From: Bolinopsis microptera
Taxonomy: Eukaryota > Ctenophora > Tentaculata > Lobata > Bolinopsidae
Length of the DNA: 60,000 bases
Direction: 5' to 3'
NCBI RefSeq assembly: GCF_026151205.1
Contig: NC_087075.1
Location: forward strand, 3,386,359-3,446,358
Made by a program: the position numbers and the translations under genes. The notes below the pieces were generated by a model. It was not told the origin of the DNA and did not search any database. It saw only the letters and a list, made by a program, of their open reading frames with translations. The first letter of the stretch is position 1. Every line of letters begins with the position of its first letter. Shown here one piece after another: positions 12,801-27,800 of the stretch.

Positions 12801-15800
12801 CCATTATTCAAATAAAAGCGAAACCATCCCTAAAAGGGTACTTCGAATCTTAAACTGCTTTGCCAGCGGCTGAAACTGCAGTTCTTAAATACTTGACTAA
12901 ACTCGACTATACTTGCAGAAGATTGTGTTGCGGGCCCAGTTATCTGGATCCCAGTCAAGTGGCTGTCAAGCCTGTCCGGCAGATCAATGGAGTTTTAGCA
13001 GCAAAAACGCAGCTTCTACCTGCACGCTTGTCAAGCTGACAAAGGAGGTAAGCCTCTGGTTTATGGAAACACAACGAATGTGACTGCACATGGAGTAAGT
13101 TGTTGTTTCCTAAAATTGGAGGGACCGAAGGGGTTCATCTGAAATTTATGTTAATCTTTGAAATGCAATAAGGTGTGCGAATATACATAGACTGAAATAC
13201 TGACGTCAACAAGCATAGTTTAGTTATTTGACATATTGGTATTTACTATACGTTTATGAGGTCCCATCACAGATGCTCGAAAGGAATTCCTGTGAATGAA
13301 ATGCAAATATTGTATATGAACACCACCCGCACACAATTTGGACACTTATCAATATTCAAATAAAAGCGAACCATCCCTAAAAGGGTACTTAGAATCTTAT
13401 GACTGATTGCCCAGCGGCTGAAACTTGCAGTTATATAAATACTTGACTAAACTCGGACTATACTTGCAGAAGATTGTGTTGCGGGCAGTATCGGGATCAG
13501 TCAAGTGGCTGTCAAGCCTGTCCGGCAGATCAATGGAGTTTAGCAGCAAAAAAAAAATTTAAAAAAAAAAAATATAACGGCAGCTTACTACCTGCATCGG
13601 CATGTCAGTGACAAAAGAGGTAGCCTCTGGTTCAGGAACACAAGAAAGTGACTGGCACCATGGAGTAAGTTGTTGTTTCTAAAAATTGGAGGGACCGAAG
13701 GGGTTCATCCTGAATTTATGTAATCTTAGAAATGCAATAATGTGTCAGACGAATATACATAGACTGAAAATAATGACGTCACAGCAAAAGTTTAGTATTT
13801 GTACAATATTTGGTATTACTATACGTTTATGAGGTCCATCACAGATGCTCGAAAGGAATTCCTGTGTATGAAAGCAACTATTGTAATATGACACACCCGC
13901 ACACACTTTGACACTTATCCAATATTCAATATAAAAAGCGTAACCATCCCTTAAATGTACTTGAATCTTAAACTGGCCTGGCCAGGGCTTGAAACTTGCA
14001 GTTCTATAATTACTTGACTAAACTCGAATATACTTGCTGAGATTGTGTCTGCGGGCTGTATCTGATCAGTCAAGTGGCTGTCAAGCCCTGATCCGGCGAT
14101 CAAATGGAGTTTGCAGCAATAACGCTGCTTTACATGCACTGCATGTCAGCTTGACAAAGAGGTAGACATCTGGATCAGGAACACAAGATAGTGAACCTGC
14201 ACATGGAGTAAGTTGTTGTTCCTAAAAATTGGAGGGACCGAAGGGGTTACATCCTGAAAATTTATGTTAATCTTAGAAATGCAATAATGTGTGAGAATAA
14301 ACTAGGACTGAAATACTGACGCAAAAAGCAATGTTTAGTATTTGTACAATATTGGTATTACTAACGTTTATGAGGTCCCATCACAGATGCTCGAATGGAT
14401 TCTGTGAATGAAATGCAACTATTGTATATGACACACCCGCAAACACTTTGACACTTATCCAATATTCAAATAAAAGCGAACCATCACTAAAAAGGGTACT
14501 TCGAATCTTAAACTGCTTGCCAGCGGCTGAAACTTGCAGTTCTATAAATACTTGACTAAACTCGACTATACTTGCAGATGATTGTTTGCGGGCCAGTATC
14601 TGGTTCAGTCAAAGTGGCTGTCAAGCCTGTCGCAGATCAATGGAGTTTAGCAGCAAACGCAGCTTCTACCTGGAACGGCATGTCAGCTGACAATGAGGTA
14701 GCCTCTTGGATCAGGAACACAAGAAAGTGATGCCACATGGAGTAAGTAGTTGTTGTTTCCTAAATTGGTGGACCGAAGGGGTTCATCCTGAATTTATGTT
14801 AATCTTTGAATGCCAATAATGTGTGCGAATAACATAGACTGAAATACTGACGTCAATATGCAAAGTTTCGTATTTGTACAATAATTGGTATTATATCGTT
14901 TATGAGGGCCCATCACTGGATGCTCGAAAGGAATTCTGTGAATGAAATGCAACTATTTCGTTATGAACCCACCCGCACACACTTTGACACTTATCATTAT
15001 TCAAATTAAAAGCGAACCATCCCTAAAAGGGTACTTCGATCTATAAACTGCTTGCCAGCGCTGGACTTGCAGTTCTATAAATATTGAACTAAACTCGACT
15101 ATACTTGAGAAGGATTGTGTTGCGGGCCAGTTCTGGAACCAGTCAAGTGGCTGTTCAAGGCCTGTCCGGCGATCAATGGAGTTAGCAGCAATCGCAGCTT
15201 CTACTGCACGGCCATGTCCAGCTGCAAAAGTGGTAGCTCTGGGATTCAGGAAACACAGAAAGTGAATGCACATGGGAGTAGTTGTTGTTTCCTAAAAATT
15301 GGAGGGACCGAAGGGGTTCATTCCTGAAAAGTTATGTTAATCTTAGAAATGCAATAATGTGTGCGAATAAAACATAGACTGAAATACTGACGTCAACAAG
15401 CAGTTAGTATTTGTACAATAATTGGTATTACTATACGTTTTATGAGGTCCCATCACAGTTGCTCGAAAGAATTCCTGTGAATGAAATGCAAATATTTGTA
15501 TATGAACCCACACCGCACACACTTTGACACTTATCCAATTATTCATAATATAAAAGCGACCCATCCCTAAAAGGGTCCTTCGATCTTTAACTGCTTGCCA
15601 GCGCTGAAGTCTTGCAGTTCTATAAATACTTGACTAACTTCGGATCTATACTTTGCAGAAGATTGTGTTGGGCAGTATCTGGATCAGTCAAGTTGGCTGT
15701 TCAAGCCTGTCCGGCCAGGATCAATGGAGTTTAGAGCACGCGCTTCTACCTGCTCGGATGTACAGCTGACAAAGAGGTTGCCTCTGGTTCAGGAACAACA

Positions 15801-18800
15801 AATGTAAAGTGACTGCACATGGAGTAAGTTGTTGTTTCCTCTAAATAATTGGATGGGACCGAGGGGTTCATCCTGAAATTTATGTTATATCTTAGAAATG
15901 CTATAATGTGTGCCGAAATGGAATAAACCATAGACTGAAATAATGACGTCAACAAGCATAAGTTTAGTATTTGTACAATAATTGGTATTACTATTACGTT
16001 TATGAGGGCCATCACAGATCTCGAAAGGAATTCCTTATGAATGAAATGCAACTATTGTATTTTGAACAACACACGCACACACTTTGACACTTATCCAATA
16101 TTCAATAAAAAGCGAACCATCCCTAAAAAGGTGTACTTCGAATCTTAAAACTGCTTGCCAGCGGCTGAACTTGCAGTTCTATAAATACTTTACTAAACTC
16201 GACTATACTTGCAGAAGGATTGTTTGTTGCGGGCCTGTATCTGGATCAGTCAAGTGGCTGTCAAGCCTGTCCGGGCAGATCAATGGAGTTTAGCAGGCAA
16301 CGCAGCTTTTACCTGCACGCATGTCCAGTGACAAAGAGGTAGCCTCTGGATCAGGCACACAAGAAAGTGGCTGCACATGGGAGTGTAAGTTTGTGGTTTC
16401 TTTAAATTGGACGGGGACCGAAAGGGGTTAATCCTGAAATTTAGTTAATCTTAGAAATGCAATAATGTTGTGCGAATAAAAATAGATTGAAATCTGAGTC
16501 AACAAGTCAAAGTTTAGTATTTGTACCAATAATTGGTATTACTATTTACGTTTATGAGGTACCCATCACAGATGCTCGAAAGGAATTCCTGTGAATGAAT
16601 GCAAACTTTTGTTTAGGAACACACCGCACACACTTTGGACACTTATCCAATTTTCAAATAAGCGAACCATCATAAAGGGTACTTCGAATCTTAAACTGCT
16701 TGCCCAGCGGCTGAAACTTGCAGTTCTATAATACTTGTCTAAAATTCGACTTTACTTGCAGAAGATTGCTGTTGCGGCCAGTTCTGGATCATGTCAAGTG
16801 GCTGTCAAAAGGCTGTCCGGCAGATCAATGGAGTTTTGCAGCAAAAGCAGCTTCTACTGCAGGCAGGTCCAGCTGACAATGAGTAGCATCTGATCAGGAA
16901 CACAAGATAGTGTTGCACATGGAGTAAGTTGTGTTTCCTGAAAATTGGAGGGTCGAGGGGTTCATCCTGAAATTTATGTTAATCTTAGAAATGCATTAAT
17001 GTGTGCGAATAAAATAGACTGAAATATGTCGTCAACAAGCAAAGTTTGTATTTGTACAATATTTGGTATTACTATACGTTATGGAGTTCCCATCACAGTG
17101 CTCGAAAGGAATTCTGTGAATGAAATGCAACGATGTTTATGATCACAACCCGCATCTAACTTTGACACTTATCCAATATTCAAATAATGCGAAACCATCC
17201 CTAAAAGGGTTACTTCGAATCTTAAATGCTCTGCCAGCGGCTGAAACTTGCAGTTCATTAAATACTTGACTTAACTCGACTATACTTGCAGAAAGTTTGT
17301 GTTGCGGGCCAGTATCTGGATCAGTCAAGTGGCTGTCATGCTGTCCGGCTGATCAATTGGAGTTTAGCAGCAAACGCCAGGCTTCTACTGCACGGCGTGT
17401 CCAGATGACAAAGAGGTAGCCTCTTCTGGATCAGAACACAAGAAAGTGACTTGCACATGGAGTAAGTTGTTGTTTCCTAAAAATTGGAGGGAGATGGGGT
17501 TCATCCTGAAATTTATTGTTAATCTTAGAAATGCTATAATGTGTGCGAATAAACATATGACTGAAATACTGACGTCAACAAGCAAAGTTAGTATTTGTTA
17601 TATCAATATTGGTATTACTATACGTTTATGAGGTCCCATCACAGATGTCGAAAGCGAATTCCTGTGAATGAATGCATACTATTGTATATGAACACCACCC
17701 GCACACACTTTGACACTTATCCAATAATTCTAATAAAAGCGAACATCCCTAAAAGGTACTTCAGAATTCTTATAACTGCTGTGCCAGCGCCTGTAACTTG
17801 CAGTTCTATAAATTTATTGACTAAAACTCGAATATACTTGCAGAAGATTGTGTTGCGGGCCAGTATCTGGATCGTCACGTGGCTGTCAAGCATGTCCGGC
17901 TGATAAATGGTGTTAAGCAGCAAAGCGCAGCTTCTACCTGCACGGCATGTCAGCTGACAAAGTGGTAGCCTACGGGATCGGAACACAAGGAAAAGTGACT
18001 GCAATGGAGTAAGTTGTTGTTTCTTAAAAATTGGAGGGTCGAAGGGTTCATTCCTGAAATTTATGTTAATCTTTAGAAATGCAATAATGTGTGCTTTTAA
18101 ACATAGACGAAATACTGACGTCAACAAGCAAAAGTTAGTATTTGATACTATAATTGGTTAATTGCATACGTTTTGAGTCCCATCTCTGATGCTCGTAAGA
18201 ATTCCTGTGAATGAAATGCAAAAAACTCTTGTATATGAACACCACCCGCGCACACTTGACAATTATCCAATATTCCATAAAAGCGAACCATCCCTAAAAG
18301 GGTACTTAGAATTTAAAACTGCTTGCAGCGTGCTGAAACTTGCAGTTTCTAAATACTTGACTAACTCGACTATACTTGCAGAAGTTTGTGTTGCGGGCAG
18401 TATCTGGATCAGTCAAGTGTGCTTCAAGCCTTTCGGCAGATCAATGGTGTTTAGCAGCAAACGCAGCTTCTACATGCACGGCATGTCCAGCCTGACATAG
18501 AGGTAGCCTCTGGATCGGAACACAGAAAGGGATTGCAAGTGAAGTTGTTGTTTCCTAAAAATTTGGAGGGGGACCGAAGGGGTTCATCCTGAAATTTATG
18601 TTAATCTTAGAATTGCAATAATGTGTGCGTATAAACATAGACTGAAAATACTGACGTCAACACGCAAGTTTAGTAATTTGTACATAATTGGTTTTTCTAT
18701 ACGTTTATGAGAGTCCCATCCAGATGCTGAAAGGAATTCCTGTGAATGAATGCAACTATTGTATATGAACACTCCGCACACACTTTGACACTTATCTATA

Positions 18801-21800
18801 TTCAAATAAAAGCGATAATCCCTAAAAGGGTACTTCGAATCTTAAACTGCCTTGCAGCGGCTGAAACATGCAGTTCTATAAATACTTGACTAACAGACTA
18901 TACGTGCATGAAGATTGTGTTGCGGGCCAGTATCTGGTCAGTCATGGTGGCTGTCAAGCCTGTCGGCAGATCAATGGAGTTTAGCAGCAAACGCTGCTTA
19001 TACCTGCACGGCATGTCCAGCTGACAAAGAGGGTAGCTTCTGGATCAGGAACCACTAGAAAGTGGACTGCACATGGAGTAAGTTGTGGTTTCCTAAAAAT
19101 TGGAGGGACCGAAGGGGGTCATCCTGAAATTTATGTTAATCTTAGAAAATGCAATAAGGTGTGTGCGAATAAAACATGGACGGAATACTGACGTCAACAC
19201 AAGACAAAGTTTAGTTTTTGTACATTATTGGTATTTACTTACGTTTATGAGGTCCCTCACAGATGCGGAAAGGAATTCATGTGAATGATATGCAACTATT
19301 GTATATGAAACACCACCGCAACACTTTGACATTATCCAAATTCAATAAAAGCGAACCATCCCTAAAAGGGTACTTCGTAATATTTAATGCTTGGCCAGCG
19401 CTGAAACTTGCTGTTCTATAAATACTTGACTATACTCGACTATACTTGCAGAAGATTGTGTTGCGGGCAGTATATGGAATCAGTACGTGGCTTGTCAAGC
19501 CGGTACGGCAGATCAATGGAGTTTGCGCAAAAGCAGCTTCTACTAGCACGGCATGTCCGCTGACAAAGAGGGCTCTGGATCTGGGAACACAAGAAAAGTG
19601 ACTGCACATGGGAGAGTAAGTTGTTGTTTCCTAAAAATTGGAGGGTCGAAGGGGTTCATCCTGAAATTTATGTTAATCTTAGAATGCAATAATGTGTGCG
19701 AATAACCATAGACTGAAATACTGACCGTCAACAAGCAAAGTTTAGGATTTGTACAATTAATTTGGTATTCTATACGTTTTATGAGGTTCCCCCATCCAGA
19801 TGCTCGAAAGGAATTCCTGTGAATGAAATGCAACTTAGTTATATGAACCACCACCGCACTCACTTACACTTATCCCAATATTCCATAAAGGAAACCATCC
19901 CTATAAGGGTACTTCGAATCTTAATACTGCTTGCCAGCGGCTGAACTTGCAGGTTCTATATATACTTGACTAACTCGACTATACTTGCAGAAGATTGTGT
20001 TGCGGTCCAGTATTGGAAAATCTGTCAAGTGGCTGTCAAGCCTGTCCGGCAGATCAATGGGAGTTTAGCAGCAAACGCAGATTCTACTGCACGGATGTCC
20101 AGCTGGACAAAGAGGTAGCCTCTGGATCAGGTAACACAAGAAAGTGACTGCACATGGAGTTAAGATTTGATGGTTCCTAAAATTTGGAGGGAACGAAGGG
20201 GTTCATCCTGAAATTTTATGTTAAATCTAGAAAAATGCAATAATGTGTGCGAATAAACATAGACTGAAATACTGAACGTCAACAAGCAAAGTTTAGTATT
20301 TGTACAATAATTGGTATTACTTACGTTTATGAGGTCCCTCAACAGAGCTCGAAAGGAATTCCTGTGATTATAGGCAACTATTGTTTTATGAACTACCACC
20401 GCACACTACTTTGACACTTATCCAATATTCAAATATAAAAGCGCACATCCCAAAAGGGTACTTCGAATCTTAAACTGCTTGCCTGCGGCTGAAACTTCAG
20501 TTCTATAAGATTACTGACTAAAACTCGACTATACTTGCAGAAGATTGTGTTGCGGGCCAGTATCTGGATCAGTTCATGTGGCTGTCAAGCCTGGTCCGGC
20601 AGATCAATGGAGTTTAGCTGCAAACGCAGCTTTCTACATGCACGGCATGTCAGCTGACAAAGAGGTTAGCCTCTCTGGATCAGGAACACATGTAAGTGGA
20701 CTTTCACATGGAGTTAAGTTGTTGGTTCCTAAAACATTGGTGGGACCGAAGGGGTTCATCCTGAAATTTATGTTAATCTTAGAAATGCAATAATGTGTTG
20801 CGTATAAACATAGACTGAAATACTGGACGTCAACAAGCAAAGTTTTGTATTTGTACAATAATTGTATTTACCTCGTTTATGAGGTCCCATCACCGGATGC
20901 TCGAATGGAATTCCTGTGAATGAATGCAACTTTTGTATATGAACACCACCCGCTCACACTGTGACACTTATCCAATATTCAAATAAAGCGAACCATCCCT
21001 AAAAGGGTACTTCGAATCTTAAACTGCTTGCCAAGCGGCTGAAAACTTGCCAGTCTATAAATACTTGACTAAACTCAGACTATACTTGCAGAAGATTGTG
21101 TTGCGGAGCCAGTATCTGGATCAGTCAAGTGGCTGGTCAAGCCTGTCCGCAAGATCAATGGAAGTTTAGCAGCAACGCAGCTTCTACCTGCTACGGCATG
21201 TCAGCTGACAAAGAGGTAGCCTCTGGATCAGGAACACCAAGAAAGTGACTGCACATGGAGTAAGTTGTTGTTTCCTAAAAATTGGAGTGACGAAGGGGTT
21301 CATCCTGAAATTTATGTTAATCTTAGAAATGCAATAATGTGTGCGAATAAAACATAGACCTGAAATACTGACGTAACAAAGCAAAGTTGTATTTGTAACA
21401 ATAATTGGTATTACTATACGTTTATGAGGTCCATCTAAGATGCTCGAAAGGAATCCTGTGAATGAAATGCAACTATTGTATATGAACACCAACCCGCACC
21501 ACACTTTGACACTTAATCCAAATATTCATAATAATAGCGTACCATCCCTAAATGGGTACTTCGAATCTTAACTGCTTGCAGCGGCTGAAAACTTGCAGTT
21601 CTATAAATACTTGACTAAACTCGACTATACTTGCAGAGATTGTTCGTGCGGGCAAGTATCTGTGATCGTCAAGTGGACTGTTCAAGCCTGTCCGGCAGAT
21701 CAATGGAGTTTGCAGCAAACGCAGCTTCTACCTGCACGGCATGATCAGCTGACAAAGAGGTTGCTCTGGATCAGGAACAACAGAAAGTGACTGGCCACAT

Positions 21801-24800
21801 GGAGTAAGTTGTTGGTTTCTAAAAAATTGGAGGGACCGAGGGGTTCATCCGGAAATTTATGTTAATCTTGGAAATGTTTTAATTTTTTTTTTTTTACAAT
21901 AATGTGTGCGAATTAAACATAGATGAAATACTGACGTCAACAGCAAAGTTTAGTATTTGTACCATTAATTGGTATTACTATACGTTTATGAGGTACCATC
22001 ACAGATGCTCGAAGAATTCCTGTGAATGCAACAAAAAAATGCAACTATTGTATATGAACACACCCGCACACACTTTGACACTTATCCAATATTCAAAGTA
22101 AAAGCGAACCATCCCTAAAAGGGTACTTCGAATCTTAAACTGCTTGCCAGCGGCTGAAACTTGCAGTTCTATAAATACTTGATAAATCGACTATACTTGA
22201 AGAAGATTGTGTTGCGGGCAGTATCTGGAATCAGTCAAGTGGCTGTGTCAAGCTGTCGGCATGATAATGGAGTTGCAGCAAACGCAGCTTATACCTGCAC
22301 GGCATGTTCCAGCTGACAAAGAGGTAGACTCCTGGATCTGGAACACAAGAAAGTGACATGCACGTGGAGTAGTTGTTGGTTCCTAACAAATTGGGGGACG
22401 ATGGGGTTCATCTGAAATTTATGTTAATCTTAAGAAATGAATAATGTGTGCGTATATAACATAGACTGAAAATTACTGGTCGTCAAAACAAAGTTTAGTT
22501 ATTTGTACTATTTTTGGTATTTCTATACGTTTATGAGGTCCCATCACAGATGCTCGAAGGGAATTCCTTGTGAATGAAATGCACACTATTGTATATGAAC
22601 ACCACCACGCACACACTTTGAAACTTATCCATTATTCAAATAAAAGCGACACCATCCCCTAAAAAGGGTACTTCGAATCTTAAACTGCTTGCCAGCGGCC
22701 TGAAACTTGCAGTTCGTATAAATACTTGGATAAACTCGGAATATCTTGCAGAAGATTGTGTTGCGGGCCAGTATTCTGGATCAGTCAAGTGGCTGTCAAG
22801 CCTGTCGGCCAGATCAATGGGAGGTTTAGCAGCAACCGCAGCTTTACCTGCACGGCATGTCCAGCTGACAAAAGAGGTAGCCCTCCTGGATCAGGAACAC
22901 AGAAAGTGACTGCACATGGGGTGTTAGTTGTTGTTTCTATAAAAATTGGAGGGACCGAATAAGGGGTTCATCCTGAAATTTTGTTAATCTTAGAAATTGC
23001 AAATAATGTGTGCGAATAAACATAGACTGAAATACTGGACGTCAACAAGGCAAAGTTTAGTATTTTGTAAAATAATTGGTATTACTATACGTTTATGATG
23101 GTCCCATCACAGATGCTCGAAAGGTATTCCTGTGGAATGATATGCAAACTATTGTATCATGAACACCTCCCGACCACACTTGACACTTATCCAATATTTC
23201 AATATAAAAGCGAACCATCCCTAAAGGGTATACGAATCTTAACTTTGCTTGCAGCGGCTGTAAACTTGCAGTTCTATAATACTTGACTAAAATCGACTGA
23301 TACTTGCAGATGATTGTGTTGCGGGACAGTATCTGGATCATTCAAGTGGCTGTCAAGGCCTGTCGGCAGATCAAGGTGGTTCTTAGGGGGGCTTATAAAA
23401 AAAGGCGGGGGGGGGGGGCAACGCAGCTTTTCCTGCGGCATGTCAGCTTGGAATAAGCGGTAGCCTCTGGATCAGGCAAACACAGAAAGTGACTGCACAT
23501 GGTGTTAGTTGTTGTTTCCTAAAAATTGGAGGGACCGAAGGGGTTCATCCTGAATTTATGTTATCTTAGAAATGCAATTATGTGTGCGAATAAATCATAG
23601 ATGAAATCTACTGCGTCAACAAGCAAAGTTTGTATTTGTACAAGAATTTGGTAATTACTATACGTTTATGAGGCCCATCACAGATGCTCGGAAATGGAAT
23701 TCCTGTGAATGAAAATGCAATATTGTATATGAACCCACCCGCACACAACTTTGACCACTTATCCAATATTCAAATAAAAGCGAAACATCCCTAATAGGGT
23801 ACTTCGAAATCTTAAAACTCTTGCCAGCGGCTGAAACTTGCAGTTCTATAAAAATACTTGACTAAACTGACTATAATTGAAGCAAGATGGTGTTGCGGGC
23901 CAGTATCTGGATCAGTCAAGTGGCTGTCAAGCCTTGTCCGGCAGATCAATGGAGTTTACGCAGCAAACGCAGCTTCTACCTGCTCGGCATGTCAGCTGAC
24001 AAAGAGGTAGCCTCTGGATCAGGAACACAAGAAAGTGGTTGCTCATGGAGTAAGTTGTTGTTCCTAAAAATTGGAGGGACGAAGGGGTTCATCCTGAATT
24101 TATGTTAAATCTTAGAAAATTGCAATATGTGTGCGAATAAACATAGGGACTGAAATACTGACGTCAACAAGCAAGTTTAGTATTTGTACAATAATTGGTA
24201 TTACTATACGTTTAATGAGGTCCCTGCTCAGATGCTCGATATGGAATTCCTGTGAATGAAATGCAACTATTGTATATGGAAAAAACCCCGCACCACACTT
24301 TGGATCTTATCCAATATTCAAATAAAGCGAACCATCCCTAAAAGGGTATTCGAATCTTAAAAATGCTTGCCAGCGGCTGAAACTTCGCAGTTCTATAAAT
24401 ATATTGACTAACTCGACTATACTTGCAGAGATTGTGTTGCGGGCCTGTATCTGGATCAGTCAAGTGGCTGTCAAGCCTGTCGGCTGATCAATGGAGTTTA
24501 GCAGCAAAAGCTGCCTTTCTACCTGCACGGGCATGTCCAGCTGGACAAAGAGGTAGCCTCTCTGGATCTGGAACACAAAGAAAGTGTCTGCACATGGAGT
24601 AAGTTGTTGTTTCCTAAAAATTGAAGGGGACAGAAGGGTTCATCCTGTAAATTTATGTTAATCTTAGAAATGCAATAATGTGTGAGAATATACATAGACT
24701 GAAATACTGTCGTCAACATGCAAGTTTTTAGTATTTGTACAATAATTGGTATTACTATACGTTTATGAGGTCCCCATCACTGATGCTCGAAAGGAATTTC

Positions 24801-27800
24801 TGTGAATGAAATGCAACTAATTGTATATGCACCACCCGCACACATTTGACACTTATCCAATATTCAAATAAAGCGAAACCATCCTTAAAGGGTTACTTCG
24901 AATCTTAAACTGCTTGCCAGCGGCTGAAACTTGCAGTTCTATAAATACTTGACTAAAACTCGACATACTTGCAGAAGATTGTTGTTGCGGGCCAGTATCT
25001 GGATCAGTCAAGGGGCTGTCAAGCCTGTCCTGCAGATCAATGGAGGTTAGCAGCAAACGCAGCTTATACCTGCACCGGCATGTCAGATGACATAAGAGGT
25101 AGTAGCCTCTGGCTCCGGACACTAAGAAAGTGACTGCACATGGAAGTAAGTTGTTGTTCCTAAAAATTGGATGGGACCGAAGGGGTTCAGCCTGAAATTT
25201 TTGTTATTCTTAAAGAAATGCCAATAATGTTGCGAATAATAATAGACTGAAATACTGAAGTCAACAAGCAAAGTTTAGTATTTGTACAATAATTTGGGTT
25301 TTTCTATTCGTTTTTGAGGTCCCATCACAGATTGCTCGAAAGAATTCCTGTGAATGAAATGTTTTTCATACTATGTATATGAACAAACACCCGCACAATT
25401 TGACACTTATCCCAATATTCAAATAAAGCGGAACCATCACTAAAAAAGGGTATTCGAATCTTAAAAACTTGCTTGCCAGCGGCTGAAAACTTGCAGTTCT
25501 ATAATTATCTTGACTAACTCGACTATACTTGCTGAAGATTGTGTGTTGCGGGCCAGTATCTGGTTCAGTCAAGTGGCTGTTTCATAGCACTGTCCGGACA
25601 GATCAATGGAGTTTAGCAGCAAACGCAGCTTCATACCTGCACGCATGTCAGCTGACAAAGAGGTAGCCTCTGGGATCAGGAACACAAGAAGTGATCTGCA
25701 CATAGGAGGAAGTTGTTGTTTCCTTAAATTGGAGGGACGAAGGGGTTCATCCTGAAATTTTATGTTAATATTAGAAATGCAATAATTGTGTGCGATAAAA
25801 CATAGACTGAAATACTGACGTCAACAAGCAAAAGTTTAGTTTTGTACAATAATTGGTATTACTATACGTTTATGAGGTCCATCACAGATGCTCGAAAGGA
25901 ATTCCTGTGAAATGAAATTGCAAAACTATTGTATATGAACACCACGCACACACTTTGACACTTATCCAATATTCAAATAAAGCGAACCATCCTAAAAGGG
26001 TACTTCGAATCTTTAAAAAACTGTTGCCAGCGGCTGAAAACTTGCAGTTCTATAAATACTTGACAACTCGACTATACTTGCAGAAGATTGTGTTGCGGGC
26101 CAGTTTCTGGATCAGTCAAGTGGCTGTCAAGCACTGTCCGGAGATCAATGGAGTTTAGCAGCATAAACGCAGCTTCTACCTGCACGGCATGTCCAGCTGA
26201 CAAAGAGGTAGCCTCTGGATCTGGAAACACAAGAAAGTGACTGCACATGAGGTAAGTTGTGTTTCCGTAAAAGTGGAGGGACCGAAGGGGTTCATCCTGA
26301 AAATTTTATGTTAATCTTAGAAAATGCAATAATGTGTGAGAAATAAACATAGACTGGAATACTGACGTCACAAGCAAAGGTTTAGTATTTGTACCAATAA
26401 TTGGTATTACTATAACGTTTTTGAGGTCCCATCACAGATGCTCGAATGGAATTTCCTTGTTGAATGATAATGCAAAACTATTGTATATGAACACCCACCC
26501 GCACACACTTTGACACTTACTCCAATTTCAATAAAAGCGAAATCCCTAAAGGGTAATTCGAATCTTTAAACGCTTGCCAGCGGCTTGAACTTGCAGGTTC
26601 TATTAAATACTTGACTAAACTCGGGGAAACTATACTTGCACAAGATTGTGTTGAGGCAGTATCTGGATCAGTCATGTGGCTGTCAAGGCCTGTACCGGCA
26701 GATCATTGGAGTTTAGCAGCAAACGCCGCCTTTACCTGCACGGCATGTCCAGCTGACAAAGAGGTTTGCCTCTGGATCAGGAACCAAGAAAGTGACTGCA
26801 CATGGAGTAAGTTGTTGTTTCCTAAAAATTGGAGGACCGAAGGGGTTCTTCTGAAATTTATGTTAATCTTAGAAAGCAACAATGTGTGCGATAAACATAG
26901 ACTGAAATACTGTCGTCAACAAGCAAAGTTTAGTATTTGTACAATATTTGGTATTACTATACGTTATGAGGGTCCCATTACACTCGATGCTCGAAAGGAT
27001 TCCTCGTGAATGAAATGCTACTATTGTATATGAACACCACCCGCACACACACTTTGACATTATTCCAATATTCAAATAGAAGCGAACCATCCCTAAAGGG
27101 GTACTTCGAATCTTAAACTGCTTGCAGCGGTCTGAACTTGCAGGTTCTATAAATACTGGGTCTAACTCGTCTATACTTGCAGAAGATTGTGTTGCGGGCC
27201 AGTATCTGGATCAGTCAAGTGGTCTGTCAAGCCTGTCCGGCAGATCAATGGAGTTAGCAGCAAACGCACGCTTCTACCTGCACGGCATGTCTGTGACAAT
27301 AGAGGTAGCCTACTGGTTCGGGAAACACAAGAAAGTGGGATGCTCATGGAGTATGTTGTTGTTTCTAAAATTGGAGGACCCGAAGGGGTTCATCCTGAAT
27401 TTTATGTTAATCTTACGAAATGACAATATATGTGTGTGCTAATTACATCAGACTGAATAATGACGACAACAAGCATAAGTTTAGTATTTCGTTACAATAA
27501 TTGGTATTACTATACGTTTATGAGGTCCCATCACAGATGCTCGAAAGGAATTCCTGTGAATGAAATGCAACTATTGTATAATGAACACCACCCCGCACAC
27601 ACTTTGACACTTATCCAATATTCAAATAAAAAGCGAACAATCCTAAAAGGGTACTTCGAATCTTAAATGCTTGCCAGCGGCTGAAACTTGCAGTTCTATA
27701 AAATACTTGACTAAACTTCGGACTTTACTTGCAGAGTTTGTGTTGAGGGCCAGTATTGGATCAGTCAAAGTGGCTGTCAGCTGTCCGGCAGATCAATGGA

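Noticed and set aside
12820-12840. CCCTAAAAGGG in each intron as a CArG box or hairpin element
   Set aside because: It has five, not six, A/T bases between CC and GG, so it is not a CArG consensus, and a 4-bp stem with a 3-base loop is too weak to claim function.
12840-12852. TTCGAATC in each intron as a Pol III B box
   Set aside because: It resembles the B-box core, but there is no A box at the right distance upstream, no T-run terminator in the consensus and no tRNA fold.
16084-16293. Frames reading through acceptor into exon as RLCCGPVSGSVKW or KIVLRASIWISQ
   Set aside because: These are the two other frames of the same exon; in consensus they stop at TGA (AGC TGA) and TAG (GTT TAG) inside it, and their reach into the intron is accidental.
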